Positions 1 through 8,178 of a stretch of DNA of 64,000 bases are shown here, in pieces; the first letter of the stretch is position 1, and every line of letters starts with the position of its first letter. Position numbers and translations under genes: made by a program. A model generated the notes under the pieces. That model saw only the letters and a list, made by a program, of their open reading frames with translations. It ran no database searches and was not told where the DNA came from. The DNA lies in contig NZ_JAGMWN010000010.1 in assembly GCF_017963645.1 (NCBI RefSeq), positions 1 through 64,000 on the forward strand. Direction: 5' to 3'. The stretch comes from Marivibrio halodurans (lineage in GTDB: Bacteria; Pseudomonadota; Alphaproteobacteria; UBA8366; Aestuariispiraceae).

Positions 1-799
1 TCTCATCGCCACGTGCCTCCGGGATATCGGATCGGCCGGCGAGGCCTTGAGCGCGTCGCGCGCGCTTTTGCCCGATCATGAACGTATCAAGGGCGAGGAT
101 CATCCCGACACCCTGACGACGCGCCATCTCATCGCCTCGTGCCTCCAGGATATCGGATCGGTCGATGAGGCCTTGAGCGTGTCGCGCGCGCTTCTGCCCG
201 ATCGGGAACGTGTCCAGGGCACGGACCATCCCGGCACCCTGACGACGCGCTATCTCATCGCCTCGTGCCTCCGGGGTATCGGATCGGTCGGTGAGGCGCT
301 GGAGTTCGCGCGCGCGCTTCTTCCCGATCAGGAGCGTGTCCAGGGCGCGGACCATCACGACACCCTGGCGACGCGTTATCTTGTCGCCTCGTGTCTCCAG
401 GATATCGGATCGGTCGATGAGGCCTTGAGCGTGTCGCGCGCGCTTCTGCCCGATTTAGAAAGGGTCAAGGGGGCGGACCATCCCGACACCCTGACGACGC
501 GCCATCTCATCGCCTCGTGCCTACGGGATTCCGGGGCTGTCGGTGAGGCTCTCGAGATGTCGCAAGCGCTGCTGGCGGATCGGGAGCGGGCGATCGGCAC
601 GGACCATCCCGACACCCTGACCACGCGCAGCCTGATCGCCGATTGCCTGCTGGACCGGGGGGAGGTCGCGGCGGCGCGGCGGATGCATGAGGGGGTGCTG
701 GAGGCCCTGCGCGCGACCGGCCGGTCGGACGGGGCGCGCGATTGCAAGCGCGCCCTGGCCGTGGAGGCGCGGATAAGCGCGGCGGAAAAGGACATGTAA
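1..799 (+). CDS. TPR-repeat protein, C-terminal fragment (5' end outside window)
   Basis: The frame is open from the first bases (codons begin at position 2) to TAA at 797-799, so the true start lies upstream of the window. The visible ~265 residues consist of 42-residue helical repeats of the TPR_10/TPR_12 (kinesin-light-chain-like) type, each with the pattern GEAL..SRALLPD.ER followed by DHPDTLTTR and LIASCL.D. The last unit is followed by a short alanine/arginine-rich tail. Such arrays are protein-interaction scaffolds, often placed C-terminal to NB-ARC/STAND NTPase or CHAT domains; the N-terminal part that would decide this is missing. The function is therefore unknown. The repeats are nearly identical at DNA level, which is unusual next to the unique genes around it. 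Confidence 0.85.
   Translation, partial: LIATCLRDIGSAGEALSASRALLPDHERIKGEDHPDTLTTRHLIASCLQDIGSVDEALSVSRALLPDRERVQGTDHPGTLTTRYLIASCLRGIGSVGEALEFARALLPDQERVQGADHHDTLATRYLVASCLQDIGSVDEALSVSRALLPDLERVKGADHPDTLTTRHLIASCLRDSGAVGEALEMSQALLADRERAIGTDHPDTLTTRSLIADCLLDRGEVAAARRMHEGVLEALRATGRSDGARDCKRALAVEARISAAEKDM
2..631 (+). repeat. Five tandem 126-bp coding repeats (42-aa TPR units)
   Basis: The phrase ctcatcgcc or a close variant recurs at 2, 128, 254, 380 (variant cttgtcgcc) and 506, with a degenerate sixth copy at 632, giving a period of exactly 126 bp. The segments around 168-210 and 414-456 are identical over about 40 bp, and other units differ by only a few bases. The array probably continues upstream of the window. 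Confidence 0.9.
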
Positions 800-857
800 G
801 GCGGCGGGGGGGCGTCTTCGTCGGGATGGTGTTGGGCTATTGGGGATTTCCTTCCCC

Positions 858-1985
858 TCACACCACCTGCCGCGAGACCCAGGGGCCCAGCCGGTCGGCG
901 AGCCAGGGGGGCAGCATCCGCCAGGCGCGGGTGATCGGCTCCAGGCGCGGGTTGTTCGCCCGCATGTCGGGCGGTGCGGTGGCGCGGATCAGGGCGACAT
1001 GGCTCGGCAGCGGGGTCGGGGCGAAGCCGAAATTCCGCTTGAAGGCATGGGCGCCGGTGCCGACCGCGCTGCGGCCGAATTCGAAATGGGTCAGGCCCTC
1101 TGCCACCGCGCGCTCCATCGCCGCCGCGTAGAGCGCCGGATAGGCGGAGAGGGCCGCCGCCGCCGGCGCCGCGCCCGCGTGATAGGGCATCATCCATCCC
1201 CGATGCTTGAGCGAGAGGACGGAGGCCACCGCCCGCCCGCGATGCTCCGCCGTCAGGATCTCCGCCTCGTCGCCGAACAGGTCCAGGATCGCCTCGATAT
1301 AGGCGCGCGGCGCGACCGGGCTGCCCAGCCGGTGAACCGCGCGCGCATGCAGCGGGTGGAAGCGCCCGGCATCCGCGTCGCGCACGACCGTGACCCCGGC
1401 CTTGCGCGCCTTGCGCACCTCCGCGCGCTGCTTGCGCGGGATGGTGCCCAGCACCTCGTCCGGGTCGGCCGGCAGGGCGCGGCCGAACAGGGCGTGATGG
1501 TCGAGGCGGTGCCAGGTCGGCGCGCCGCCCAATCTCTCGACCTCCAACCCGTCCGTCCAGGCGCCGCCGCCGCGCAGTTCCAGATAGGCGACGTCCAGAC
1601 GCTCGGCCTCCGCCCGGGCATGCGCGACCAGCGCCAGCGCGGTGGCGCTGTCCGTGGCGAGCGGCCCGGCCGTCACCGCCTGCGGGGCGGAAAGCAGGAT
1701 CGGCCGGCCGATCGGCCGCCGCACGAGATGGAGCGGCAGCACGCCCACCGCGCGCGCGCCGTCCCCGTCAGCCCCGCCGCCCCCGTTCCTTTCGCCGTCG
1801 GTGGCGAGCGCGATCAGCGAGCGGTCCTCGAACCCATACCCCCGGCGCAGCACATCGCGCCAGAGCAGCCGGTGGAAGGGCTGCGCCGCCTCCGCTCCCC
1901 TGATTCCGCTCCCACCCCCATCCCCGCCTTCGACGAAGGCGGTCCAGGCGGGCTCCAACGCCGGGGTCAGCGGCACCACCCTCAT
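858..1985 (-). CDS. FemAB/GNAT-like acyltransferase
   Basis: The product is 375 residues and resembles the FemAB-related GNAT-fold proteins (COG2348/TIGR03019-like) that transfer amino-acyl or acyl groups to cell-surface precursors. Visible features are an N-terminal MRVVPL strand, the central basic segment IPRKQRAEVRKARKAG (about residues 185-205), which is typical of this family, and a C-terminal GNAT half with FEFGRSAVGTGAHAFKRNFG. The ATG at 1985 overlaps the TGA of the upstream methyltransferase gene (ATGA), so it is translationally coupled and last in a five-gene operon. A role in modifying a surface glycolipid or polysaccharide is inferred from the neighbours. The donor and acceptor cannot be read from the sequence. 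Confidence 0.75.
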   Translation of the reverse strand: MRVVPLTPALEPAWTAFVEGGDGGGSGIRGAEAAQPFHRLLWRDVLRRGYGFEDRSLIALATDGERNGGGGADGDGARAVGVLPLHLVRRPIGRPILLSAPQAVTAGPLATDSATALALVAHARAEAERLDVAYLELRGGGAWTDGLEVERLGGAPTWHRLDHHALFGRALPADPDEVLGTIPRKQRAEVRKARKAGVTVVRDADAGRFHPLHARAVHRLGSPVAPRAYIEAILDLFGDEAEILTAEHRGRAVASVLSLKHRGWMMPYHAGAAPAAAALSAYPALYAAAMERAVAEGLTHFEFGRSAVGTGAHAFKRNFGFAPTPLPSHVALIRATAPPDMRANNPRLEPITRAWRMLPPWLADRLGPWVSRQVV

Positions 1986-2746
1986 GGCGCGCCGCCCGGC
2001 GCGGCCTTGCGCAAGACCAGCAGGTTGGAGGCGCCCAGCGGCCGCGCGAGCGGCGAGCGCGCGCCCAGCACCGGCGCCGCCCCACCGGGGCGCGGCGCGA
2101 CGGGCAGCGTCACCCCGGCCCGCGCGACCCGGAAGCCGGTCGCCTCCGCCTCCGCGATCAGGGCCGCCATCGGGTGGTCCACCTGGGGAAAGACGGGGCG
2201 CCCCGCGCGCCGGTCCCGGGCGGAGAGCAGGGCGTTTACCGCGCGGTGCGGCCAGCTGTCCGCCTTGCGCCAAAGCAGGATCAGATGCCCGCCGGGGGCC
2301 AGCACCCGATGCGCCTCCGCCAGGAAGGGCGCGCGCGCGGCCGCCGTCTGCTGGTTCAGGAATTGGCAATTGACCGCATGGCTCAGCGCGCCGTCGGCGA
2401 AGGGCAGGCGGAAGGCGTCGCCGCGCGCGATCCGTACCCCGTTCGCCGCCGCGTCGCGGCAGGCCCGCGCGTTGAAATCGAGGCCGAGGACTCGCGTCCC
2501 CGCCGGCAGCCGCGCGCGCGCCGTCGCATCCCCCAGCATCAGGCCGGACCCGCAGGCGATATCCAGGATGACGGGCGGGTCGTCCCGCCCGGCGGCGGTG
2601 GCGACGACGAGGGCCAGCAGCACCCGTTGCTCCCGCCGGAAGAAACCCGCCGTGACATAGCCGTTGGCACCCGGTCCGGTGCCGCCGAAACGACCGCGCA
2701 GCCCTTGATAGAGGGCATCGACCGTCCTGTCCGCGCGCGCCGTCAT
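1982..2746 (-). CDS. Class I SAM-dependent methyltransferase
   Basis: The 254-residue protein has a Rossmann-type methyltransferase core: motif I VILDIACGSGL (about residues 57-67), an acidic residue after the second strand (GLDFNARA), and RGDAFRLPFADGALSHAV followed by EAHRVLAPGGHLILL, the usual motif II/III arrangement of ubiquinone/lipid-type methyltransferases. The ATG at 2746 overlaps the stop of the upstream flippase-like gene. The substrate is unknown. The operon context (glycosyltransferases, flippase-like protein, FemAB-like protein) suggests a lipid or glycan acceptor. Confidence in fold is high and in substrate low. Confidence 0.8.
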   Translation of the reverse strand: MTARADRTVDALYQGLRGRFGGTGPGANGYVTAGFFRREQRVLLALVVATAAGRDDPPVILDIACGSGLMLGDATARARLPAGTRVLGLDFNARACRDAAANGVRIARGDAFRLPFADGALSHAVNCQFLNQQTAAARAPFLAEAHRVLAPGGHLILLWRKADSWPHRAVNALLSARDRRAGRPVFPQVDHPMAALIAEAEATGFRVARAGVTLPVAPRPGGAAPVLGARSPLARPLGASNLLVLRKAAPGGAP

Positions 2747-3822
2747 GGCGGGCTTCCTCCCCGGCCGGCGCGCGCCGCGCCGCCGGCCGGTCCGGTGACG
2801 AACCATGTCGCGCCCGCATAGAGCGGCGGGAAACCCAGCAGCACCGCGCGCAGCAGCAGGCTCGCCGCCGCCGCCTCGGCCAGGGGCACGCCCGCGACGC
2901 CCAGCATCGCGGTCAGGCCCGCCTCCCCCAATCCGATGCCGCCGATCGTCGGCACCGGCACCGCCATGACGAAGCAGTAGATCACGGTGATCGCGGCCAG
3001 CGTGCCCATGCCGACCGGCAGCGTCATCGCCGCCAGCACGGCCCAAAGCCCGCCGAGCGCCGCCCCCCATTTCGCGACCGTCAGAAGGCCGGCGCGCCGG
3101 CGCGGCAAATGACGATAGAGATGGCGCGCCCACATCCGCGCCTGCAACAGGAAACGCGCGACCACGCGCCCGATCCGCCCGCGCCGGCGCAGCGCGGGGG
3201 CGAGCCACCCGGCCGGCCCCAGGACGCGCTCTGGGCGGTGCAGGAAGAGGAGCGTCGCCGCGACCGCCGCCAGCGCCACCACCCCCATCGCGCCGAGGGC
3301 GGCCGGGGCGACCGGCGCCATGGTGCTTTCCAGGACGAGGGCCAGGAACGCGAGCGGTAGCGCAAGGCCCGCCAGAACGGCCAGATCCAGGAGCCGCTGC
3401 GCCAGGATCGCGATCGCGGCGCCCCCGGCGCTGAGCCCCAGCAGACGGTGCATCGCGATCATGCCCACCGCCTCCCCCAGCCGGGCGGGGAACAGCGCGA
3501 CCGCCAACACGTACCAGCCATTGGCGGCGAAGGCGGCCGCGCGGCGCGGGGCGGGGCGCCCCGGATGGCGCGCGAACTGATGCAGCCGCAGGCTGGCGCA
3601 AACCCCCTCGACCCCCATCAGCGCGATTCCGAGGGCGAGCCAGCCCGGCGCGATCTCGCCCGCGCGCGCGGCGAGCGCGGACCAGTCCGTGCGCGAGACC
3701 ACCGGCACCAACAGAAGGACCGACCCCGCCGCGCCCAGCGTCCAGGCGAACGGCCGGCGCCCGGGGCCCAGATCGACGCCGATCCCCGATCCGCCGCCGC
3801 GCGCGCCCTCATTCGCCGCCAT
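2743..3822 (-). CDS. LPG_synthase_TM (UPF0104) membrane protein, flippase-like
   Basis: The protein has 359 residues and about eight hydrophobic segments. It matches the lysylphosphatidylglycerol synthase transmembrane region family (UPF0104, the membrane half of MprF and of archaeal AglD). The diagnostic part is PARLGEAVGMIAMHRLLGLS near residues 115-135, and VPTIGGIGLGEAGLTAMLG near residue 290. Family members without a catalytic domain are thought to flip or scaffold modified lipids. It overlaps the upstream GT2 gene by 14 bp. AglD carries a GT2 domain and this membrane domain in one chain, so the two adjacent genes here look like a split version of that arrangement (inference). Confidence 0.8.
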   Translation of the reverse strand: MAANEGARGGGSGIGVDLGPGRRPFAWTLGAAGSVLLLVPVVSRTDWSALAARAGEIAPGWLALGIALMGVEGVCASLRLHQFARHPGRPAPRRAAAFAANGWYVLAVALFPARLGEAVGMIAMHRLLGLSAGGAAIAILAQRLLDLAVLAGLALPLAFLALVLESTMAPVAPAALGAMGVVALAAVAATLLFLHRPERVLGPAGWLAPALRRRGRIGRVVARFLLQARMWARHLYRHLPRRRAGLLTVAKWGAALGGLWAVLAAMTLPVGMGTLAAITVIYCFVMAVPVPTIGGIGLGEAGLTAMLGVAGVPLAEAAAASLLLRAVLLGFPPLYAGATWFVTGPAGGAARAGRGGSPP

Positions 3823-4852
3823 CGCCGCCCGCCCCGTGGTCCGTCTCCGGGTTTGTCGGGGAGGCCGTCCGGGGCCCGACGCCCTCCTCCGTCTCGTCCA
3901 GCAGATCGCCGAGCGTCGGGTGGATCGGCGTGCGCGGCTGGTTCGCGCTGTCGAAATTCAGCGCGGAGAGCAGCGCCTGGACCCCCAGGATGATCGGCAG
4001 CGCCGCCAGCATGACCGTGCCCGCCGTCGCCTCCACGCCGCTGGCGCCGGCGCTGGCCCAGGCGCTCGCGCCGAAGATCAGGCCGAACAGGATCAGCGCC
4101 GGGCCGAGCAGCCATTCCAGCGAGGCCACCGAGAAGTCCCGCAGGAAATAGCAATAGACGATGCGCCGCAGGAAATTCGCCCCGTGCCGGCCAAGCAGCG
4201 GCAGGATCATCCGATGCGGCACCAGATGGCTTCGCTCGTCGCCATAGACCGGCTTGACCGGTAGGTCGAGCACGACCGCGCGCAACGTGCCGAGACGATA
4301 GAGCATCTCCGTCTCGAACAGATAGGACCGGTCGATGCGCTCCAGCGGCATCAGCCACAGCACCCGGGCATGGATGGCGGTGAAGCCGTTGGTCGGGTCG
4401 AAGATCTGCCAATAGCCGGAGGAAAACTTGTTCAGGAAGGAAAGCACCGCGTTGCCCACCAGCCTCACCGTCGGCATGGCGGCCACCGTCTCCGGCCGGA
4501 AGAAACGATTGCCCTTCACATAGTCGGCGCGCCCGGCGCGGATCGGCTCCACGAAGGCGGGAATCAGGCGCGGCGCCATCTGGCCGTCGCCGTCGATCTT
4601 GACGATGATCTCCGCGCCGTCGGCCAGCGCCTGGAGGTATCCCGTCGCCATCGCGCCGCCGACCCCCCGGTTACGCGCGTGCCGCAGCACCGTCACGCGG
4701 GGGTCGGCGCATTCGCGTTCCACCAGATCGCCGGTCCCGTCCGGACAGCCGTCATCGACGCAATAGATCCGGTCGACCGGCGGCGGCACCGCCGCGATCA
4801 CGCTCAGCACGGCGGCGGTTTCCCGATAGCAGGGGATGACGACGGCGATCAT
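3809..4852 (-). CDS. GT2 family glycosyltransferase with C-terminal membrane segments
   Basis: The 347-residue protein starts directly with the GT2 nucleotide-sugar fold: MIAVVIPCYRE, the pair YCVDDGCPDGTGD, the conserved HARNRGVGGAMATGY and the DGDGQM metal site (about residues 88-93). This is the dolichol/polyprenol-phosphate mannose synthase (DPM1/GtrB) subgroup. Two hydrophobic helices follow near residues 240-290. Such enzymes make a polyprenyl-phosphate sugar on the cytoplasmic face, which GT-C enzymes then use after flipping. The preceding gene encodes a GT39-like GT-C protein, consistent with that pairing. The start overlaps the upstream stop by 4 bp. Confidence 0.88.
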   Translation of the reverse strand: MIAVVIPCYRETAAVLSVIAAVPPPVDRIYCVDDGCPDGTGDLVERECADPRVTVLRHARNRGVGGAMATGYLQALADGAEIIVKIDGDGQMAPRLIPAFVEPIRAGRADYVKGNRFFRPETVAAMPTVRLVGNAVLSFLNKFSSGYWQIFDPTNGFTAIHARVLWLMPLERIDRSYLFETEMLYRLGTLRAVVLDLPVKPVYGDERSHLVPHRMILPLLGRHGANFLRRIVYCYFLRDFSVASLEWLLGPALILFGLIFGASAWASAGASGVEATAGTVMLAALPIILGVQALLSALNFDSANQPRTPIHPTLGDLLDETEEGVGPRTASPTNPETDHGAGGDGGE

Positions 4853-6354
4853 GGGGATTTCCGCCCTCCCTCGGCGAACGGGTTCAGGCGCCGGGCCGCC
4901 CCGGCCAACGCCACGATCCAGTACCCGAAAATCGCCGCATGGACCACCGTGAGCCCCAAATTATAGCGTGGGATATTGATCGTCGCTCCCGCATGCAGCC
5001 CGGCCAGCAGCAGGAACGGCAGCGCCAGCCAGCAGAGCCCGGCCGCCGCCCCGCGCCGTGCCAGCCCAATCACCATCGGCACGGCCAGCACCAACGCGAT
5101 CAGCCCGGCCAGTTGCCCGACCCAAAGACCGCGCAGGAAAAGCGGCACGGTCGCCGCCAGATGGGCAAGCGGCCGCTCCAGCACCCAATCGCGGATCAGG
5201 ACGCCGGTAAGGCTTTCGCCCCCATCCGCCTCCAGGCGCGCGCGGGCGGCCTCCATCAAGGGTCCATTGCCGATCGCGTAGAATCCGTCCGGCGCGGTGA
5301 AGGCGAGGCGACGATAGGACTCCGGATCGAACAGCGCCGCGGCCAGCGAATCCCCGAAATCCGGCAGCCAATAGACCAACGCCGCCAACCACTCGTCCGG
5401 ACGCATCAAGTCGAAGGCGATACGCTGCGCCAGGATGACGCCGCCATACCCGCCGGTGAAGGCGGGGCTGTCCAACTGGATCATGTTGCGGACGAGATAG
5501 GGCGCGATCGCGAGGCCGAGGCCGAGTGCCAGCCAGCCGGCCGCCCACCGCCGCCCCGGGCGGAGAAGGAGGAAGGGGACGAGCATCGGCACCAGGTAAA
5601 GGGCGCTTGGCCGCAGCAGCGCCGCGACCCCGATCATCGCGCCGGCCGCGAGCCAGAAGAGCGGTCGCTCGCGAAGCAACGCTTGCATGAAAAGGCCGCT
5701 CGCCCCCATCAACGCGGCCAGCGCCGGGCCGTCCGGCAGCGGGCTCGCCGCCATCCGTCCCTGCGGGCCGAGGATGAGCAGTACGCCGAAGGCGGCCCAG
5801 GAAAAGGCGGGCCAAGCAAGGGCGTTTCGCTCCCCCGCCGCCTCGCCGGCCATTCGGCTCATCGCGCGGAAGGCGGCGAAGGCGCCCAGCAGGCCCAAGG
5901 CCATCAATCCCCCTTGAAGCGCGATCAATCCGCGGAATCCGGCTTCCGGACAGGGGCCGGGGGCGTCGCGCATTCCGGCGATGGATTCCGCCCGCGCGCA
6001 ATCCATCGCCGCGCGCAATCCCGGATCGATCGCGGCGAGCCCGGCGAGGATCATGGGATAGAGCGGGGGGATATAATTATCCGGTACGGGCGCCTGCCCA
6101 CCCCCGCCATCGCCGCGCGCGATCGCGGTGGAGAGCGTGCCGCTCGCCGCGATCTCGGACGCCGTCGTCAGATAGAACCGCTCGTCCGGCTGGCGTGGCG
6201 TGGCCTCCCCCAGCAGCGCCTGTCCAAAGATCGCGAGGAGAGCAAGAAGCAAGGCGAATCCATGGGGCCATGCCGTCGGATGCCGGGCCGGGAATCGGAC
6301 GGAAACTCGCCGACGCGCATGGGCGCTTTCGGACATGGTCGGACGCGAGTCCAT
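4849..6354 (-). CDS. GT39/ArnT-like polytopic glycosyltransferase
   Basis: The 501-residue membrane protein has around ten to twelve hydrophobic segments and an early periplasmic acidic motif, RQPDERFYL (about residues 50-58), as in GT-C enzymes of the ArnT/PMT type that use polyprenyl-phosphate sugars. The start at 6354 is chosen because the mRNA carries GGAGGGGGAG about 8 nt upstream. A longer frame to 6555 has no such site and reads through non-membrane sequence. This is the first gene of the five-gene minus-strand operon (4-bp overlap with the GT2 gene). It would add sugar to a lipid or surface acceptor; the sugar is not identifiable. Confidence 0.78.
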   Translation of the reverse strand: MDSRPTMSESAHARRRVSVRFPARHPTAWPHGFALLLALLAIFGQALLGEATPRQPDERFYLTTASEIAASGTLSTAIARGDGGGGQAPVPDNYIPPLYPMILAGLAAIDPGLRAAMDCARAESIAGMRDAPGPCPEAGFRGLIALQGGLMALGLLGAFAAFRAMSRMAGEAAGERNALAWPAFSWAAFGVLLILGPQGRMAASPLPDGPALAALMGASGLFMQALLRERPLFWLAAGAMIGVAALLRPSALYLVPMLVPFLLLRPGRRWAAGWLALGLGLAIAPYLVRNMIQLDSPAFTGGYGGVILAQRIAFDLMRPDEWLAALVYWLPDFGDSLAAALFDPESYRRLAFTAPDGFYAIGNGPLMEAARARLEADGGESLTGVLIRDWVLERPLAHLAATVPLFLRGLWVGQLAGLIALVLAVPMVIGLARRGAAAGLCWLALPFLLLAGLHAGATINIPRYNLGLTVVHAAIFGYWIVALAGAARRLNPFAEGGRKSP

Positions 6355-6534
6355 GGGCGGGCGCTCCCCCTCCAAGGGATGTGCTCTCAAGGGATGGCGC
6401 GACCGATTCGGCCATCCCTCAAAAGGTCGGCGAAGCTTAAGGAACTCACCCGTCGTAACAAGGATGTGTTTTCCATTGCGGTGCCAGGTTCGGTTAAGAA
6501 AAAATTCAGTCTTTTGATCTAAAACCAATACCCA

Positions 6535-6550
6535 TGGGCCGTTTGGCCCA
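6535..6550 (+). promoter_or_regulatory. Leader hairpin ahead of the chemoreceptor gene
   Basis: The inverted repeat TGGGCC-GTTT-GGCCCA forms a perfect 6-bp stem with a 4-nt loop, ending 7 nt before the ribosome binding site GGAGGGA (6558-6564) of the gene at 6568. It lies in the 213-bp divergent intergenic region. The position suggests an mRNA 5' structure, but function is not shown. Confidence 0.35.
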
Positions 6551-6567
6551 GTCATTCGGAGGGATGG

Positions 6568-8076
6568 ATGTTCGGTTCAGGTAGGAAATCGGTCGGTGGT
6601 GTTGCCGGGAAAGGCGCGGACGACACGTTCAAACGGATGTTCGATGCCGTGCCGATCAATGTTATCCGCTGTGGCCTCGACGACATGGTCATCGACTATG
6701 TGAACAAGGCAACCATCGACAATCTGCGCAAGGTGGCGGAGCATCTGCCGATTCCGGTGGAGGAGATCGTTGGCAGTTCGATCGACGTCTTCCACAAGAA
6801 TCCGGCCCATCAGCGCCGCATGCTGGCCGATCCTTCGATCTTCCCGCATGACGCGCTGATCCAGCTCGGCCCGGAACTGCTGGAGCTGCATATCGAGCGC
6901 CTGCCCGGCCGGAACGGGGATCAGGATCACGCGGTGGTTTCCTGGTCGATCGCCACGGAAAAGGTCCGTGCCATCGAATCGACCGAGCGTCAGGGCCAGA
7001 TGCTCGACCAGATGCCGGTCAATGTCATGCTGGCCGACGCCAAGACTTTCGACATCGTCTATGCCAACGAGACCAGCATCGAGACGCTCGCCAAGCTTGA
7101 GCATCTGCTGCCGATCAAGGCGCGCGATCTCGTGGGGTCGAACATCGATATCTTCCACAAGAACCCGGCGCATCAGCGCAAGATGCTGTCCAACCCGGCC
7201 AATCTGCCGCACCGCGCCAAGATCCGGCTCGGCGACGAGGTGCTGGACCTGAAGGTCTCGGCCATCCGGGACGGCAAGGGCGAGGTCACGACGCTATTGC
7301 TGTGCTGGACCGTCGCGACCGCCACGGTCCGCCTCGCCAATCGGTTCGAGCAAGGCGTGAAGTCGATCATGGACACGGTTTCGGCGGCCTCGACCGAATT
7401 GCTTTCCACGTCCGAATCCATGGCGGCGGCGGCCGAGGAGACCAGTTCCCAATCGCAGACCGTCGCCTCCGCGGCCGAGCAGCTCGCGACCTCGATCAAC
7501 GAGATTTCCTCGCAGCTCGCCCGGACAACGGAAGCCGTCACGGCGGCGGTCGACGGCGCGCGGAATTCGAACGATCGCATCACCGCGCTTCAGGCGAAGG
7601 CCGATCAGATCGGGAATATCGTCACCGTGATCAACGATATCGCGGCGCAGACCAATCTCCTCGCCCTCAACGCCACCATCGAGGCGGCCCGCGCCGGCGA
7701 GGCCGGCAAGGGCTTCGCCGTCGTGGCGAACGAGGTCAAGTCGCTGTCCAGCCAGACCGCGAAGGCGACCGAGGATATCGCCCGCGAGATCAAGCAAATC
7801 CAGGACGAGACCAGGGTTTCCGTCGACTCGATCGGTCAGATCATCGGTCTCGTCAACAATATCGCCGAAATGGCCGGCACCATCGCCGGCGCGGTGGAGG
7901 AACAGAACGCCGCCACGCAGGAAGTGACCGTGAATATCACCGGCGTCACCCAGGCGTCCGGCGAGACCGGGGCGGCGGCCAGCCAGACCAACGGCGCGGC
8001 CAAGGAACTGTCCCATCAGGCGGAATTGCTGGGAACCCAGGTTGATGAGTTCCTGGCGGAGGTTCGTGCGATCTAA
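6568..8076 (+). CDS. Soluble methyl-accepting chemotaxis protein with two PAS-like modules
   Basis: The 502-residue protein has no membrane segment, so it should be a cytoplasmic chemoreceptor. Two similar N-terminal modules (about residues 18-118 and 140-240) share the motif I-D-(V/I)-FHKNPAHQR(R/K)ML and the entry pattern MP(I/V)NV; they resemble PAS-type sensors duplicated in tandem. Residues ~260-500 form the MCP signalling coiled coil, with the hairpin tip [20 protein letters not shown] and flanking methylation-helix heptads such as [20 protein letters not shown] lies 3 nt from the ATG. It would signal to CheA/CheW. The ligand or cofactor of the PAS-like modules is unknown. It is a single-gene unit followed by a terminator. 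Confidence 0.92.
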   Translation: MFGSGRKSVGGVAGKGADDTFKRMFDAVPINVIRCGLDDMVIDYVNKATIDNLRKVAEHLPIPVEEIVGSSIDVFHKNPAHQRRMLADPSIFPHDALIQLGPELLELHIERLPGRNGDQDHAVVSWSIATEKVRAIESTERQGQMLDQMPVNVMLADAKTFDIVYANETSIETLAKLEHLLPIKARDLVGSNIDIFHKNPAHQRKMLSNPANLPHRAKIRLGDEVLDLKVSAIRDGKGEVTTLLLCWTVATATVRLANRFEQGVKSIMDTVSAASTELLSTSESMAAAAEETSSQSQTVASAAEQLATSINEISSQLARTTEAVTAAVDGARNSNDRITALQAKADQIGNIVTVINDIAAQTNLLALNATIEAARAGEAGKGFAVVANEVKSLSSQTAKATEDIAREIKQIQDETRVSVDSIGQIIGLVNNIAEMAGTIAGAVEEQNAATQEVTVNITGVTQASGETGAAASQTNGAAKELSHQAELLGTQVDEFLAEVRAI

Positions 8077-8125
8077 CGACGTCCTATCCTGCCCCTCCCA
8101 CTGGACGGGCGAGATCGCACGACGG

Positions 8126-8160
8126 GGGCGGATGCCAATTACGGCGTCCGCCCTCTTTTT
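8126..8160 (+). terminator. Rho-independent terminator after the chemoreceptor gene
   Basis: The stem GGGCGGA (8126-8132) pairs with TCCGCCC (8147-8153), with an inner GCC/GGC pair extending it, and is followed by the T-rich tract TCTTTTT. It lies 50 nt after the chemoreceptor stop and in front of the convergent tamB gene. Confidence 0.8.
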
Positions 8161-8178
8161 CCTACGGCGCCGTTCGGC

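Noticed and set aside
840-2660. Long plus-strand frame opposite the FemAB-like and methyltransferase genes
   Set aside because: Composition is arginine/glutamine/proline-rich shadow; the minus-strand genes have motifs, overlaps and starts.
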